DNA from: Ophiocordyceps camponoti-saundersi (nom. inval.)
Taxonomy: Eukaryota > Ascomycota > Sordariomycetes > Hypocreales > Ophiocordycipitaceae
Direction: 5' to 3'
Assembly: GCA_003339415.1 (NCBI GenBank)
Contig: PDHQ01000107.1
Span: forward strand, 33,262 to 97,261
DNA: 64,000 nt
Shown: in pieces, positions 1 through 12,500 of the stretch
Position numbering within the stretch: position 1 is the first letter of the stretch
Layout of the letters: each line of letters starts with the position of its first letter
The notes under the pieces: model-generated
Told to the model about the DNA's origin: nothing
Databases searched by the model: none
The model's input: the letters and a program-made list of their open reading frames with translations, nothing else
Program-made: the position numbers and the translations under genes

Positions 1-3000
1 CTTATAAAACTAAATAGAAAAGCTTTAGTAATCTTAAGCTAGCCTTAGCGGATATTAATAACCCTTATAGTAAAAGCTATAAGTTTAATAATTAGAATAA
101 TAAATATAGGTAATATAATATATAATAAAAGATAGGGAGGAATATTATTAGTAAATCTTAAAATACGTAAAATAGTATTTTAAGAAATAAGCTAATACCT
201 TTCTTATAAATAAGGAAATAAAGTAAAAAGCTATATTATAAGAAATATAGTTTATTATCTAATAATAAGCTATAACTTTTCTTACGATAAAGGAAGCGGA
301 ATATATAAAGTAATTTATAGCTACGTATACGGACGCCTTTAAGGAAATATTACGAATAAACCTTATTAAATTAACTTTTACTAAAGCTACGCTTAACTAA
401 GCTTAGATTAATATAGCCCTTATAAAATAGAAAAAACCTTAGCCTAAGTAAAATAAATTATTAGATTTTTTCTATTTTTTTATAAGCTAGCTAGTTTACT
501 AATATAATATTAATAAGCTTTAAGGTAAAGCTAATAATATAAATTATATTTAAGTATAGATTCTAAATTATTTTCCTAAAAATAAAATATAGAAAATATT
601 AGCTTTTTAATAATCTAATAGCTTTAATAGAAAAAGGTACCTAAAAGACTTTTTTAACTACTTTTATTAAACTTTTAGTAATATCTAAGAATAAAAGAGA
701 GCTTAAAATAAGCTCTAAACTTTAGTTTACTATAATAAATAAATATTTAGTAATTTTATTCCTAAGTTTAAAGAGGTCCTAGTAACCGCTATTAAATCTA
801 TAAGTTAGGATAATTTTATAAAATTAACTTAGCTACGCGAGGCCCTTTCCCTAATATTTCGAAACTTTTTAATTATTATTAATATACCTTATAAATATTT
901 TCTATTTATTAATTACTTATAAGGTTTTACTTAGTCTTTTAAATAAACTTTACGCTTTCTTAAGGTAGCTAAAAAATACTAACTTAACTTAAATAAATAC
1001 TTAGGAGGCGCTAAAAGTATTCTTATAAACTTAAGTATAGGAAAAAATATAGATAGGGATATTCTAATAAATATAATAAAAGATAAAAAAAAGAAAAAGC
1101 TAAAAGAAAAAGATAGTAGTTATAATAAAACTTTTACTTAAGTATTACGAAATACTTTTTAAGCTAAGTAAGTAAAAAGATTAGTATTAAAATAACGTAA
1201 AATATTAGGTTTTTATATTAAATATAAAATAAATATATACCTTATATATAATTATAATTTCTAACTTTTATAAAAGCTATAATAGAAAGCTTTAAAAGAA
1301 ACCTATATTAATTATATAAAAATCTTAACTTAAATTAAGGAATATAATTCTAATAATAATTAAGGAAAAGAATAGCTTTAAGATATTATAGTATCTTAGA
1401 GGATAAGGTAATATAGATAAAGGAAAAGAAAAATATCCTTTATTTTAAACTATAAGCCCTATTTATTAAAATTCCCGTAATTTTAAATAACTTAGAACTA
1501 ATAAATATATTAGTTAATAAAAGCTATAAAAGCTATTCTATAATATACTTATAGCTAATATAAAACTTATAAATATTAATAGAAAAAATCTTAGCTTAAT
1601 AAATAAAAAAGGTAATAATAAGCGGACTAAAAGTATTAAGTATTACCTAGCTTTTACTTAAAATAAATAGCTTTAATTAATTAATCGTAATATATATAAT
1701 ACTAAATCTTAATTTCCTAATTATTTTTAGTAAGCTTTAGCTATAATATATAAAATCTTATTTAGTTTTTTACGAAGAACGAATATAGTACGGAGATTTA
1801 TAATAATAAGTATAAGTTACTAATACTCGCTTTTAACTAATAAAGGAGATTTTAAACGCGGTATACCTTTATAGCTTAATTTTCGTTAGAGAAGTAAAAA
1901 GAAAGTAGAAAAAACTATATTATTAGAAAAAGGACCTTATTAAATACTTAAAAATCTAAGCGGTAAGAGTTAAAAATATAAAGAAGGCGTTATAGGATAA
2001 AATTCCCTTAATAGATAACTAATTACGAGAATAAATCTTAATAGAATTTTATAATATATTTCCCTTTTTCCGTAAATAGGAAATAAATAAGTTAAACTTA
2101 TATAAAAAAATATAAATTATTATATATTATTTAAAAAAAAAATAGATAGTAAAAAACCTTAGATTTTATTTAGCCCCTTTTATAATATATTAAGGGAGGA
2201 ATTACTTATTTTTAAAAAAATATTATAAAACCTTTTTTAGAAAAGCTTTATTTAACTTAGTAGCTTACCCGTAAGTACCTTAATCCTCTTCGTAAGAAAA
2301 CTTAGAAAAAGATTATAATTTTATATAGATTTCTATATACTAAATATAATTATAGTCCTAGATAAATACCTACTCTTTTTACTTAGTAATATTTTTTAGT
2401 TATTAGCTAAGTTTTAATAGCTTATAAAGCTAGATATTATATAAGCTTTCTATAAAGTATAGATTACTAAAAGAAAAGAATAGAAAATAGTATTTTAAAC
2501 CCGATATAGCTTTTTTAAATAAATAGTTACCTTATTCGGACTTATAAGAGCTCCTACTACTTTTTAAAAATATATTAATAGTATCTTTTAGCTATATCTT
2601 AATAAGTTTTACTTAGCTTATATTAATAATATTATTATTTACTTAAATAATACTAAGAAAAACTATTTCTATAAAGTATACTTAGTTCTCTATAAACTTT
2701 AGGAGTATAAGCTTTATTTAAACTTAGATAAGTATAAATTTATAGTTAAGAAAGTAAAATACTTAAGGTTTATAATATTAGTAGAAGTTAAGCTTTAGGT
2801 AAACTTAGAAAAGATTAAGATAATTATTAACTAGGCTGCGCTAACTTCCCTTAAAGGCCTTCGTAGATTCCTAAGTTTTACTAACTTTTACCGTCTCTTT
2901 ATTATAGATTTTACCGGGGTAGTAGAATTATTAATAAACCTAATAAAGAAAAAGGTTAAGTTTATTTAAGGCCCCGATTAGGAATAAGCTTTTTAGGAAG

Positions 3001-5215
3001 TTAAGAATTTATTTTTAAAGGCCCCTTTACTAGTAAAATAGAATTTCGAGGACCCTATATTTTTAGAAATAGATATTAGCGCCTATATTATAAAAGGTTA
3101 TCTTTACTAAGAATAAAACGGATAGAAATAACTAGTAGCGTTCTTTTCCGTAAAAATAAATATAGCTAAATATAACTATCTTATATATAATAAAAAGATA
3201 TTAGTAATTATTAAATACTTAAAATAATAGCACGCTAAATTATATAATTATAATAGCTTTAATATTATTACTAATTATAAAAACTTAAAATATTTTATAA
3301 CTTACTAGTACTTATTAGAATAATAAGCGTATTAAGCGGAGTATTTATTATAATTTAATTTTAAAATCCGTTATCGATTTAGTAAATAAGCTATAATCCT
3401 AAATACCCTTTCTTATAAGGATTAGAATAAACCCTTAACTATAAAGGAGGAAAACGCCCGCTTTATATAAATAATTCCCGAAAAAGCCTTATAATTCTAC
3501 TTCTAAGTAATAGTAATTAATATTTTAGAAGACCTTACTAATATTTTAGAAAAAGAGGAAAGCGAAGATAGATAATAAAATATAAATATAGCTATGGAAA
3601 ACGCTATAAATTTACGAGATAACATTTTACTAGAAACTTAAGTTTTCTCTAATAATAAGCTTTAGGAATTTTAGAATAAGATAATATTATAAGATTTAGT
3701 TTTCTAAGAAATATACTAAGTTATAATAAAAGGAGACCGCTTATTACTTTTAAAGCTATAATTTAAAGTTTAAATTATAAATTATTATATTAATACTAAA
3801 AAAAGACTACGTTTTCGTAATAAGCTTTAAGTTCTAAAAGCTTTAATTATTATAATAAAGGATTTTAAGAAAATATTAGCCTCCTTATTTAATATATTAT
3901 AAAATCGTTTTATTTAAATAATCTATAACTTAACTTTAATTAGTTACCTTAAAAGGGAAAGTATAATAGCCCTTATAACTTATAATTTCTTCTAGCTATT
4001 TTAATAATAATATATTTATTAATTCCTTAAGAATTATAATACTTATAGTAAAATTAAAGCTTAGAAATAATATCGAGCTACTTTTCTTAAGTTATTACCT
4101 ACTTTAAATTAGTTTTACTAATATATATAAATAGATTTTATAATAAATTTCCCGCTTATAAAACGTAGAAATAAGCACTTATAGGTAATTAAAAACCGCT
4201 TTAGTAAAAAGATCCTACTTAAACTAATACCCTTAATAAACGCTCCGCTTTATATAAAGCGGTTTCTCTAATATTTTATATAATTTTATTAATAGCTAAA
4301 TATTATCGTAAATAATAGAGGAATTAATTAGATAAGTAAATTTTAAAGCTATTTTTACTAACTTTATAGGATTAATTAAATACTTAATATAGCTTACTAT
4401 TTATAAACTAATAAAAGATATAAGAGGGTTAATTAAGATATATAAGCTTACCTCTAAGTAGTAATTTTTTATAATTAAGATAATTAAAATAAATAGCTTT
4501 TTATAGCTTAGCTTATATTAAATAGTAAAGTTTACTTAGTTATAAGAATAATACTATTCTTCGTAACTTATAAGTTCTAAGCTTTAATAATAGTATTATT
4601 AAACTTAAATATTTTATAATTATTAATAAGGAATCTTAAAAGCTAAGCTAAGAAATTTATAAAATAATTATAATAAGTAATAAACTTATATTAAGCGGCC
4701 GATATTTTATTCTTATAAACTTAGGAGTTTTAAGCTAATAAAAATCGATAAGCGGCTAAGCGCTTTAAAGTTAGCGATAAAGTTTAGCTTAATTTATATA
4801 ATTTCCTTAGCGTAAAGCTTAAAAAAAAGCTTAATTAAAAAAACGCTAAATTTATAATAGCGTAAGTTATTAACCTTTCCCTTATTAAACTTACGAGATT
4901 ATTAATAGGAGCTTATAATCGCTTTAGTATAAATTTACTTAAGAGGGTAGCTTTAAACCTTTTACTTAAATAAGAAGTTATTAATTTATAGCCTCTTATA
5001 ATACTAATTAACGGGGAGGAAAAATAAGAAGTTAAAAAAATTATTTTAGCTAAATAGAAGAAAGTAAGTAAAGGTAGGAGATAGGAGGTTTTTATTAAAT
5101 AGAAAAGTTATTAAAACCCGATATAGGAACCTTTAGTAAAATTTAAAAGCACCGCTACTTTTAATCGCTTTAAAGCTTTATATAAACCGGCTATATATAA
5201 TAATAAGTAAGTTAT
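1..5215 (+). pseudogene. Degenerate gag-pol of gypsy copy 1
   Basis: The reading frame is broken by many TAA/TAG codons that fit CAA/CAG/TGG changed by RIP. A CCHC zinc knuckle can be traced at 1214-1255: every Cys or His codon is now TAT or TAC, but the spacing C-x2-C-x4-H-x4-C is exact. Reverse transcriptase starts near 2190. Its Y-x-D-D box at 2621-2632 reads Tyr-Ile-Asn-Asn. RNase H-like sequence follows to about 3400, integrase core near 4130-4420, and a chromodomain near 5010-5215. It cannot make a protein. The domain order RT-RNase H-integrase places it in Ty3/gypsy. Confidence 0.8.
5010..5215 (+). pseudogene. RIP-damaged chromodomain at the end of pol (copy 1)
   Basis: After the integrase remnant, the frame keeps the hallmark pattern of a chromodomain: a Glu-rich start, a Lys-rich turn, then a stretch fitting V-K-W-K-x-Y, W-E-P-L and a final acidic/aromatic helix with Arg-Phe. 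Trp codons have become stops, as RIP predicts. Chromodomains at this position define chromoviruses and are known to steer insertion to methylated-H3K9 chromatin. The matching segment in copy 2 is about 14575-14770. The identification is by pattern, not by alignment. Confidence 0.62.
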
Positions 5216-5299
5216 TAGAAAACGTATAGTAAAATAGCTAATAGCGGGATTATATTAAAAAGCGTACTAATAAGCGCGGAAAATATACCCCCCCCCCTT

Positions 5300-6600
5300 T
5301 TATAATATTTAGTAGCGCTATTTCTTCGTAAATAATAATTTCTTAGCTAAGTAATAGTAATAGCGTAATAATATTAAGGTTATTAGTTTAGTAGCGGCGG
5401 TAATAAGTATAGCGGTAGCGGTAATAGTAGCGTTATATTCTAAAATAGTAACTTTTTCTTTTAATATTAAAATATTAACTAACCCTCTAAAGCCTAAAAG
5501 CTTATAAAAGGAGGCGATATTAAGAATAGCGTTAATATACTCCTTAGCTAAAATAAATTAGCTTTCCGCGTTCTATATAATAGAATTAGGAATATAAACT
5601 ATATAATAAAAAAAGTACCGCTATATATAAGCTTAAGCTTAGCTAATATCGTTAAGGCTTAAGCTATTATAATCGCCGCCCGAAGCGCTTTATTAGCTTT
5701 TATTATTATTAGCGGATTTTTAATATTAGTAGTAATATACTACGCTATATAAGCTAAAATTAGAAGCTAAAAGGCTAGCGTATAAGTTTAGTATAAAAAT
5801 ATATATTTTATATAAGATATATAAGGTTTTTACTTCCCTATACGCCTTAGTATTATAGCCTAATTACGATATTTATATCCTTATTTAATATAGCGAAAAT
5901 ATAAATACTCTTAAAAAGCCCCTTTATTATTATTATTATTTTCCTTATCTTTACTTTTATCGTTATCTTCGTTATTAACGGGGCTAGTAGCGGGGGCGAG
6001 AGGAGGAGAAGGAGAGGAAGCGGGAGCGAAGGTAGCGATAGCTATAGCGGTAAAGATAGGAGTCTTAGCCCGGGATATCTTCTTCCGTAAAATAGGCTAT
6101 AGAAAATATAATATTAGTAAAAAAAGCCGCTAATTTAGCTAGATAAAAACTTACCGTAATAAGAGGAGGAGATAGGGAAAGTTAATAAGGGGCCTAAGGC
6201 TAAAAGCTTCTCCGTATAATAACTTAAGAAAAATATTATAAGTAATATATCCCTTATAATAAATAAATCGCCCTCCTAAATATAGGATTAATAAGTCCTA
6301 TATAGTAAGCTATAAAATATATTAAAGAAGAGACTTATTTTAAAAAGAGAAGGAGGAATAGTAAAAAAAAAAAAAGGCCGCCGTAAGAGGCTAATATCTT
6401 TAAATAAACTATTCTATAAAAGTTAGAAAATTTTCCTTATATTTAAGGCCTCTATTATCGCTAGCGATATCGTTTTTATTAACTTCTTCGTTACCGTTAT
6501 CGCCCTTATTATTCTTATTATCTTTATCGGTAATAGCGGTAGCGGTAAAGTTAGCGGCGGCGCTAGCGGCGGCGGCGATATCTTAAAAATAATTATTATA
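5300..6600 (-). pseudogene. Possible antisense accessory ORF in gypsy copy 1
   Basis: Between the chromodomain and the 3' LTR, the plus strand shows no pol-like frame. The minus strand does: one frame reads for long stretches with only TAA/TAG interruptions explained by CAA/CAG changes, and with Asp/Asn, Ala and Thr-rich composition. Copy 2 shows a compatible frame in the same place, for example around 15300-15450. Some retrotransposons are known to carry extra antisense ORFs. I do not recognise the product. The frame may change within the stretch, so the limits are approximate. Confidence 0.35.
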
Positions 6601-6703
6601 CTTACTAAGCTAAGATATCCCTATTAGTAGAAAAAACGTTAGTATAATTAAACCCGTAGAATAAGTAGCGGATTTCCTTACTAATAACGATAATAATAAT
6701 AAT

Positions 6704-6735
<32 letters not shown>

Positions 6736-6891
6736 GGCTATAAAAGGAAGAAAGGAAAGAATAAAAAGTTTAATAGGTAGGCGTTATAAAAGCTATAGAA
6801 AAAAGGGGCGGGCTAGCGGAAAATCTTTTACCTAACTTTACTATATATTATATAACGGATCCCGCACTTATAGGAGAGGGAAGGGACCTTA

Positions 6892-7191
6892 TATTAAGGT
6901 CTAGCCCTTATATTATATTCGGGTTATAAACCTAAATATTAAACTTACGGATTAGCCTTACGATTAAACGATAAGGCTACCGCTATTTAGCTTAGAAGCT
7001 TATAGCGGAAAGATTAAATAAAACGGAACGGGAAGGATAGTTAAACGGGAAGGCAAATAGGCTCTAAAGGAAAGAGCGGTATATATAGCTATTTAGCACG
7101 CTAGAGTGCGGCTTCCTTAAAAGCTTTCTATACGTAATTATTATTATATATAGCTTAGCAAATAAGCACCCCTTTAACTAGTCCCTTAATA
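6892..7191 (+). repeat. 3' LTR of gypsy copy 1
   Basis: This 300-bp segment starts TATTAAGG and ends CCTTAATA, an 8-bp inverted repeat. The ends fit an original TG...CA with both terminal dinucleotides changed to TA by RIP. It is the same length as, and closely similar to, the LTRs at 9166-9465 and 16507-16806. A purine tract (about 6872-6886) lies just upstream, as expected for plus-strand priming. Confidence 0.9.
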
Positions 7192-9165
7192 ATAAATATT
7201 AAAAGCTAAGATTAATAAAACCTTATACTAAGCGGCTAATAGTAAATATAATATCTACTTAAATAATAATTATAATATATATTAAGCTACTAATCGGCGA
7301 TAATAGCCTAATATCGCTTAATCTCTTCTTTTATTACTTACCTCTCGAAAAGAGGGATCTTTTTAAGTATTATTAGCTAAGGCCGAGTTTTCTTTATTAG
7401 GAGCCCTTTAAATTTTATTATTACCTTTTAAATATAGGACTTCTAACTTAGAAATAAACGCTAATTAGCCCTATCCCTAATAACTTTAATATTTAGGAAC
7501 TAATAAAAGTTTTCTAAATCCTTAATTTAAAAGGCCTTTTTAATAGCTTATTAAAAATTAATATATTTATCTATTTAATCTTTCCTAAATAAAGTTATAA
7601 GATTATTAATATAGAAAAAAACGATAATCTTTCCGTTCGTTATAATATAAGGGTCTTCTAAGATAGTCTAGTAGCCTTAGCTTTTAAGCTAAGCTATAAG
7701 TAACTTATACTAAAGAAAAGAAGATTATCGAAAATTATAAAAAGCCTTTTTTAATTTCTAAGCTTAGCCTAGCTTATTAAAGCTAGGAGGAAGCTTATAA
7801 TAAACTTCCTTATTAAGATTACTATTATAAAAAGCGTTAATAAAGTTATATTACTAAGCTTTAAAGTTAAAATAGGCTATTAAGGCTATTAATAACTAAA
7901 ATATTTATACTACTAGCGTATAAGCGTAAATAAATAATTTATTTAATAGTTACTTATTTCCGTATATAATAACGCGGGCTTTATACTTCTAAAAAAAGCT
8001 TTATAAGTTAAACTTATAAATAAAAACTTATTTAAGATTAATTAACCGCTACTTTTAGGGTATAGCGGCTATTAAGATTTTTTTAGTAATTTTATAATTT
8101 TTTATCTTTATTAACTTAACCTTTATAGCCTCTAGCTATTATACCTTATTAGGCCTATTATAAGCCCTTTTATACGTAAAAAGGGGCTCTAATAAATAGT
8201 CTTAATAAGGCTTATTTATAAAAGCTTAAAAGAAAATAAAGGCTAAATTCCCTATCTAATTAAAAGAGTTAGGGGTAAAAGGCGTATAAGAGGGCGTTTC
8301 CGCCTCTTTTACTAAAGGATTTATAAGTCCGGCGCTAAGATAACTATTATCCCGCTTTTTAACGCTAGATTAATTAAAAAAGCTAGAAAACGCATTTTTA
8401 AATATTTCTTAAGATTAAGTATTATTACTAGCTAGGTTACGTATACTAGGCTTTTCTCGTTATAAAGGCCTAAGGAGATTATTATCGTTAACTTCCTCCT
8501 TTTAATTTTTAATTATAAAAACCTAATAAAGGGCTTCTTCTAGCTAAGGGGTATCTTTATAATCTTACTTATAAAATACCTTCTTATTAAAGGTTATAAA
8601 TAAAGTGCTAATTAAAGTATACTTTTTTAAAAAAGGTATTTAGATTAAGTATTATAAGGAGGAAGTAATACCGGCTAAATAGCTAATATAAGCTTTTAGA
8701 TCGAATTTACTTTAAAGGCCCCTTATAGCTTTCCTCGTTATTAGAAACGCCTTATAACTATAAGCCCTAATATACTATAAGTTTTAAATAAGATAATCCT
8801 CCGGATAACCCTCCTACTAAAGGTTATAAGTTTTAAGCTAATAAAGCCTTTATTTAATTAGCTATATAGCTACCCTTTTATTTACTTTATAAGGTATCTT
8901 ATTAAGTAAATAGATAGCTATTTATATAGCTGTTAGCTATATATTATAAAGGAAGCCTAATTATATAAGAAGGTAAGTAGCTGTATAAATTATAATACCT
9001 CCTAATTTTTTTATATAATTATTTTAGTATATATATACCAGAGAGGTAAATTAAATATTAATACCTTTAAATACTATATTATCTTAAAAGGCCTTAGTAA
9101 AAAAAGCCTTCTTATAATCTATTAGGATAATTAATACTTTTAAATTAAATACTTAGGTAATATAA
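7192..9165 (-). mobile_element. Ty1/copia-type element, integrase C-terminal and RT part
   Basis: On the minus strand a stop-ridden frame follows the copia order. Near 9165-8650 lies integrase sequence with E-Q-N-G-like and L-L-N-R-x-P-like patterns, ending in a G-Y-L-like stretch. Near 8130-7450 lies reverse transcriptase, including the D-A-x-N-A-F-like and A-L-Y-x-L-R-like blocks. The catalytic Y-V-D-D box at 7602-7613 reads Tyr-Ile-Asn-Asn. Integrase before RT is the copia order, opposite to gypsy. The segment is bounded by gypsy copy 1 on the left and gypsy copy 2 on the right, and continues at 16807. Confidence 0.75.
9161..9165. repeat. Target-site duplication, left (TATAA)
   Basis: These five bases directly precede the 5' LTR of gypsy copy 2 and are repeated at 16807-16811 after its 3' LTR. 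Five-base duplications are usual for Ty3/gypsy integrases. The motif is AT-only in an AT-rich region, so a chance match is possible, but it fits the LTR ends exactly and RIP has not disrupted it. Confidence 0.8.
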
Positions 9166-9465
9166 TATTAAGGTCTAGCCCTTATATTATATTCGGGTTA
9201 TTAACTTAAATATTAAACTTATAGATTAGCCTTATAATTAAATAATAAGGCTGCCGCTATCCGGCTTAGAGGCTTATAGCGGAAAGATTAAAAGGAACGG
9301 AACGGAAAAGATAGTTAAATAGGGAGGCAAATAGGCTCTAAAGGAAAAAGCGGTATATATAGCTATTTAGCACGCTAAAATATAGCTTCCTTAGAAGCTT
9401 ATTATACGTAATTATTATTATATATAGCCTAGCAAATAAGCACCTTTTTAACTAATCCCTTAATA
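9166..9465 (+). repeat. 5' LTR of gypsy copy 2
   Basis: The 300-bp repeat begins TATTAAGG and ends CCTTAATA and is nearly the same as the 3' LTR at 16507-16806. It has lost more CpA/TpG than the 3' LTR: a GTGCGG segment kept in the other two LTRs is mutated here. The two ends therefore mutated independently, as expected for RIP acting on paired repeats. Confidence 0.92.
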
Positions 9466-9551
9466 GAATTATATATCTTTTTCTTATAAACTTCTACCCT
9501 TATCTTTAACGTTAATAGATTAATTAAATTAAATCGGATTAGAATAGCTAA

Positions 9552-12500
9552 CTTATAAGACTAAATAGAAAAGCTCTAGTAATCTTAAGCTAGCTTTAGC
9601 GGATATTAATAACCCTTATAGCGAGAGCTACGAGTTTAGTAGTTAGAATAATAAATATAGGTAATATAATATATAATAAAAGATAAGGAGGAACGTTATT
9701 AGCAGATCTTAAAGTATATAGAATAATACTTTAAAGAATAAGCTAATATCTTTCTTATAGATAAGGAAGCGGAGTAAAAAGTTATATTATAAAAAGTATA
9801 GTTTACTATCTAATAATAAGCCGTAACTTTTCTCGTAATAAAGAAAGTAAAATATATAAAGTAACTTATAGCCGCGCGTGCGGACGCTTTTAAGGAAATA
9901 CTATAAATAAACCTCGTTAAACTAACCTTTATTAAAGCTACGCCTAACTAAGCTTAGATTAATATAGCCCTTATAAGATAGAAAAAACCTTAGCTTAAGT
10001 AAGATAGATTATTAAATTCCTTTTACTTTTTTATAAGCTAGCTAATTTACTAATATAATATTAATAAGCTTTAAGGTAAAGCTAATAATATAGATTATAT
10101 CTAAGTATAGATCCTAAACTACTTTCTTAAGAATAAAATACGGAAAATATTAGCCTTCTAGTAGTTTAGTAGCTTTAGTAGAAAAAGGCACCTAAAAGCC
10201 TTTTTTAACTACTTTTATCGAACTTTTAGCAATATCTAAGAATAAAAGAGGGCTTAAAATAAGCTTCGAATTTTAGTTTACTATAACGGATAGATATTTA
10301 ATAACTTTATTCCTAAGTTCGAAAAAATCTTAGTAATTACTATTAGATCTATAAATTAGGATAATTCTATAAAATTAACTTAGCTACGCGGGGCCCTTTC
10401 CCTAATATTTTAAAACTTTTTAGTTATTATTAATATATTTTACGAATACTTTCTATTTATTAATCGCTTATAAAATCTTACTTAGTTTTTTAAATAAACC
10501 TTATATTTTCTTAGGGCGGCTAAAAAATACTAACCTAACCTAAATAAATACTTAGGAGGCGCTAAGGGCGTTCTCGTAAACCTAAATATAGGAAAAAATA
10601 TAAATAGGGATATTCTAATAAATATAATAGAAGATAAAAAGAAGAAAAAGCTAAAAAGAAAAAAAGGCGGTTATAATAAAACTCTTACCTAAGTATTATA
10701 AAATACCCCTTAAGCTAAGTAAATAAAAAGATTAGTATTAGAATAATATAAAATATTAAGTTTTTATATTAAATATAAAATAAATATATACCTTATATAT
10801 AATTATAATTTCTAACTTTTATAAAAGCTATAGTAAAAAGCTTTAGGAGAAACTTATATTAACTATATAGAAATCTTACCTTAAATTAAGGAATATAATT
10901 CCGATAATAATTAGGGAAAAAAATAGCTCCGGGATATCGTAGCGTCCTAGAGGATAAGGTAATATTATAATATAAATAGAGGAAAAGAAAAATATCCTCC
11001 GTTCTAAACTATAAGCTTTATTTACTAAAATTCCTATAATCTTAAATAATTTAAAACTAATAAATATATTAATTAATAAAAGCTATAAGAGCTATTTTAT
11101 AATATACTTATAGCTAATATAAAACTTATAAATATTAATAGAAAGAATCTTAGCTTAATAAGTAAAAAAGGTAATAATAAGTAAACTAAAAGTATTAAGT
11201 ATCGCCTAGCTTTTACTTAAGATAAATAGCTTTAGTTAATTAATTATAATATATATAATATTAGATTTTAATTTCCCGATTATTTTTAGTAAATTTTAGC
11301 TATAATATATAAAATCTTACTTAGTTTTTTATAAAGAATAAGTATAATATAGAGATTCGTAGTAATAAGTGCGGGTTACTAGCACTTACTTTTAACTAAT
11401 AAAGGAGATCTTAAACGCGGTATACTTTTATAGCTTAACTTTCGTCGGAGAAGTAAGGAGGAGGTAAAAGGAATTATACTATTAGAAGAAGGACCTTACT
11501 AAATACTTAGAGATTTAAGTAGTAAGAGTTAAAAATATAAAAAAGGCGTTATAAAATAAGATTCCTTTAATAAATAACTAATTATAAGAACAGATCTTAA
11601 TAGAATTTTATAATATATTTCCCCTTTTCTATAAATAAAAAGCGGATAAGTTAAACTTATATAAAAAAGGTATAAATTACTATATACCGCTTAAGAAAAA
11701 AGTAAATAGTAAAAAACTTTAAATTTTATTTAGCCCCTTTTATAATATATTAAAAGAGGAATTACTTATTTTTAAAAAGATATTACGAGACCTCCTCTAA
11801 AAAGGCTTTATTTAACTTAGTAGCTTACTTATAAGTATTTTAGTTTTCTTTATAAGGAAACTTAAGGGAGGATTATAATTTTATATAGATTTTTATATAC
11901 TAAATATAATTATAGTTTTAGATAGATACCCGCTCCTTTTACTTAGTAATACTTTTCGGTTATTAGCTAAGTTTTAATAGCTTATAAAGCTAGATATTAT
12001 ATAAGCTTTTTATAAGGTATAGATTACTAAAAAAGAGAAATAGAAAATAGCGTTTTAGACCTAATATAGCTTTTTCAAATAAATAATTACCTTATTCGGA
12101 CTTATAAAAGCTCCTATTACCTTTTAAAAATATATTAATAATATCTTTTAGCTATATTTCGATAAGTTTTACTTAGCTTATATTAATAATATTATTATTT
12201 ACTTTAATAATATTAAAAAGGACTATTTTCGTAAGGTATACTTAGTTCTCTATAAGCTTTAAAAATATAAGCTTTATCTAAACTTAGATAAGTACGAATT
12301 CGTAGTTAAGAAGGTAAAATACCTAGGATTTATAATACTAATAGGGGTTAGGCTTTAGGTAAACTCGGAAAAGATTAAGATAATTATTAACTAAGCTACG
12401 CTAACTTCTTTTAAGGGCCTTTATAAATTCCTAAGTTTTACTAATTTCTACTAACTCTTTATTACGGATTTTACTAAAATAATAGAACTATTAATAAATT

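Larger units (their letters stand above)
1..7191 (+). mobile_element. Ty3/gypsy chromovirus copy 1, 5' end outside window
   Basis: Base 1 aligns with base 9552 of the second copy, and the two then run in parallel with many C/T and G/A differences and a few indels. Only the 3' part is present: gag remnant, protease-RT-RNase H-integrase-chromodomain remnant to about 5215, a C run at about 5289, a 1.6-kb section with an apparent minus-strand frame, a purine tract at about 6872-6886 and a 300-bp LTR at 6892-7191. The next five bases (7192-7196, ATAAA) would be its target duplication, whose partner lies outside the window. It is inserted in the copia-like element. The 5' LTR is not seen. Confidence 0.85.
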
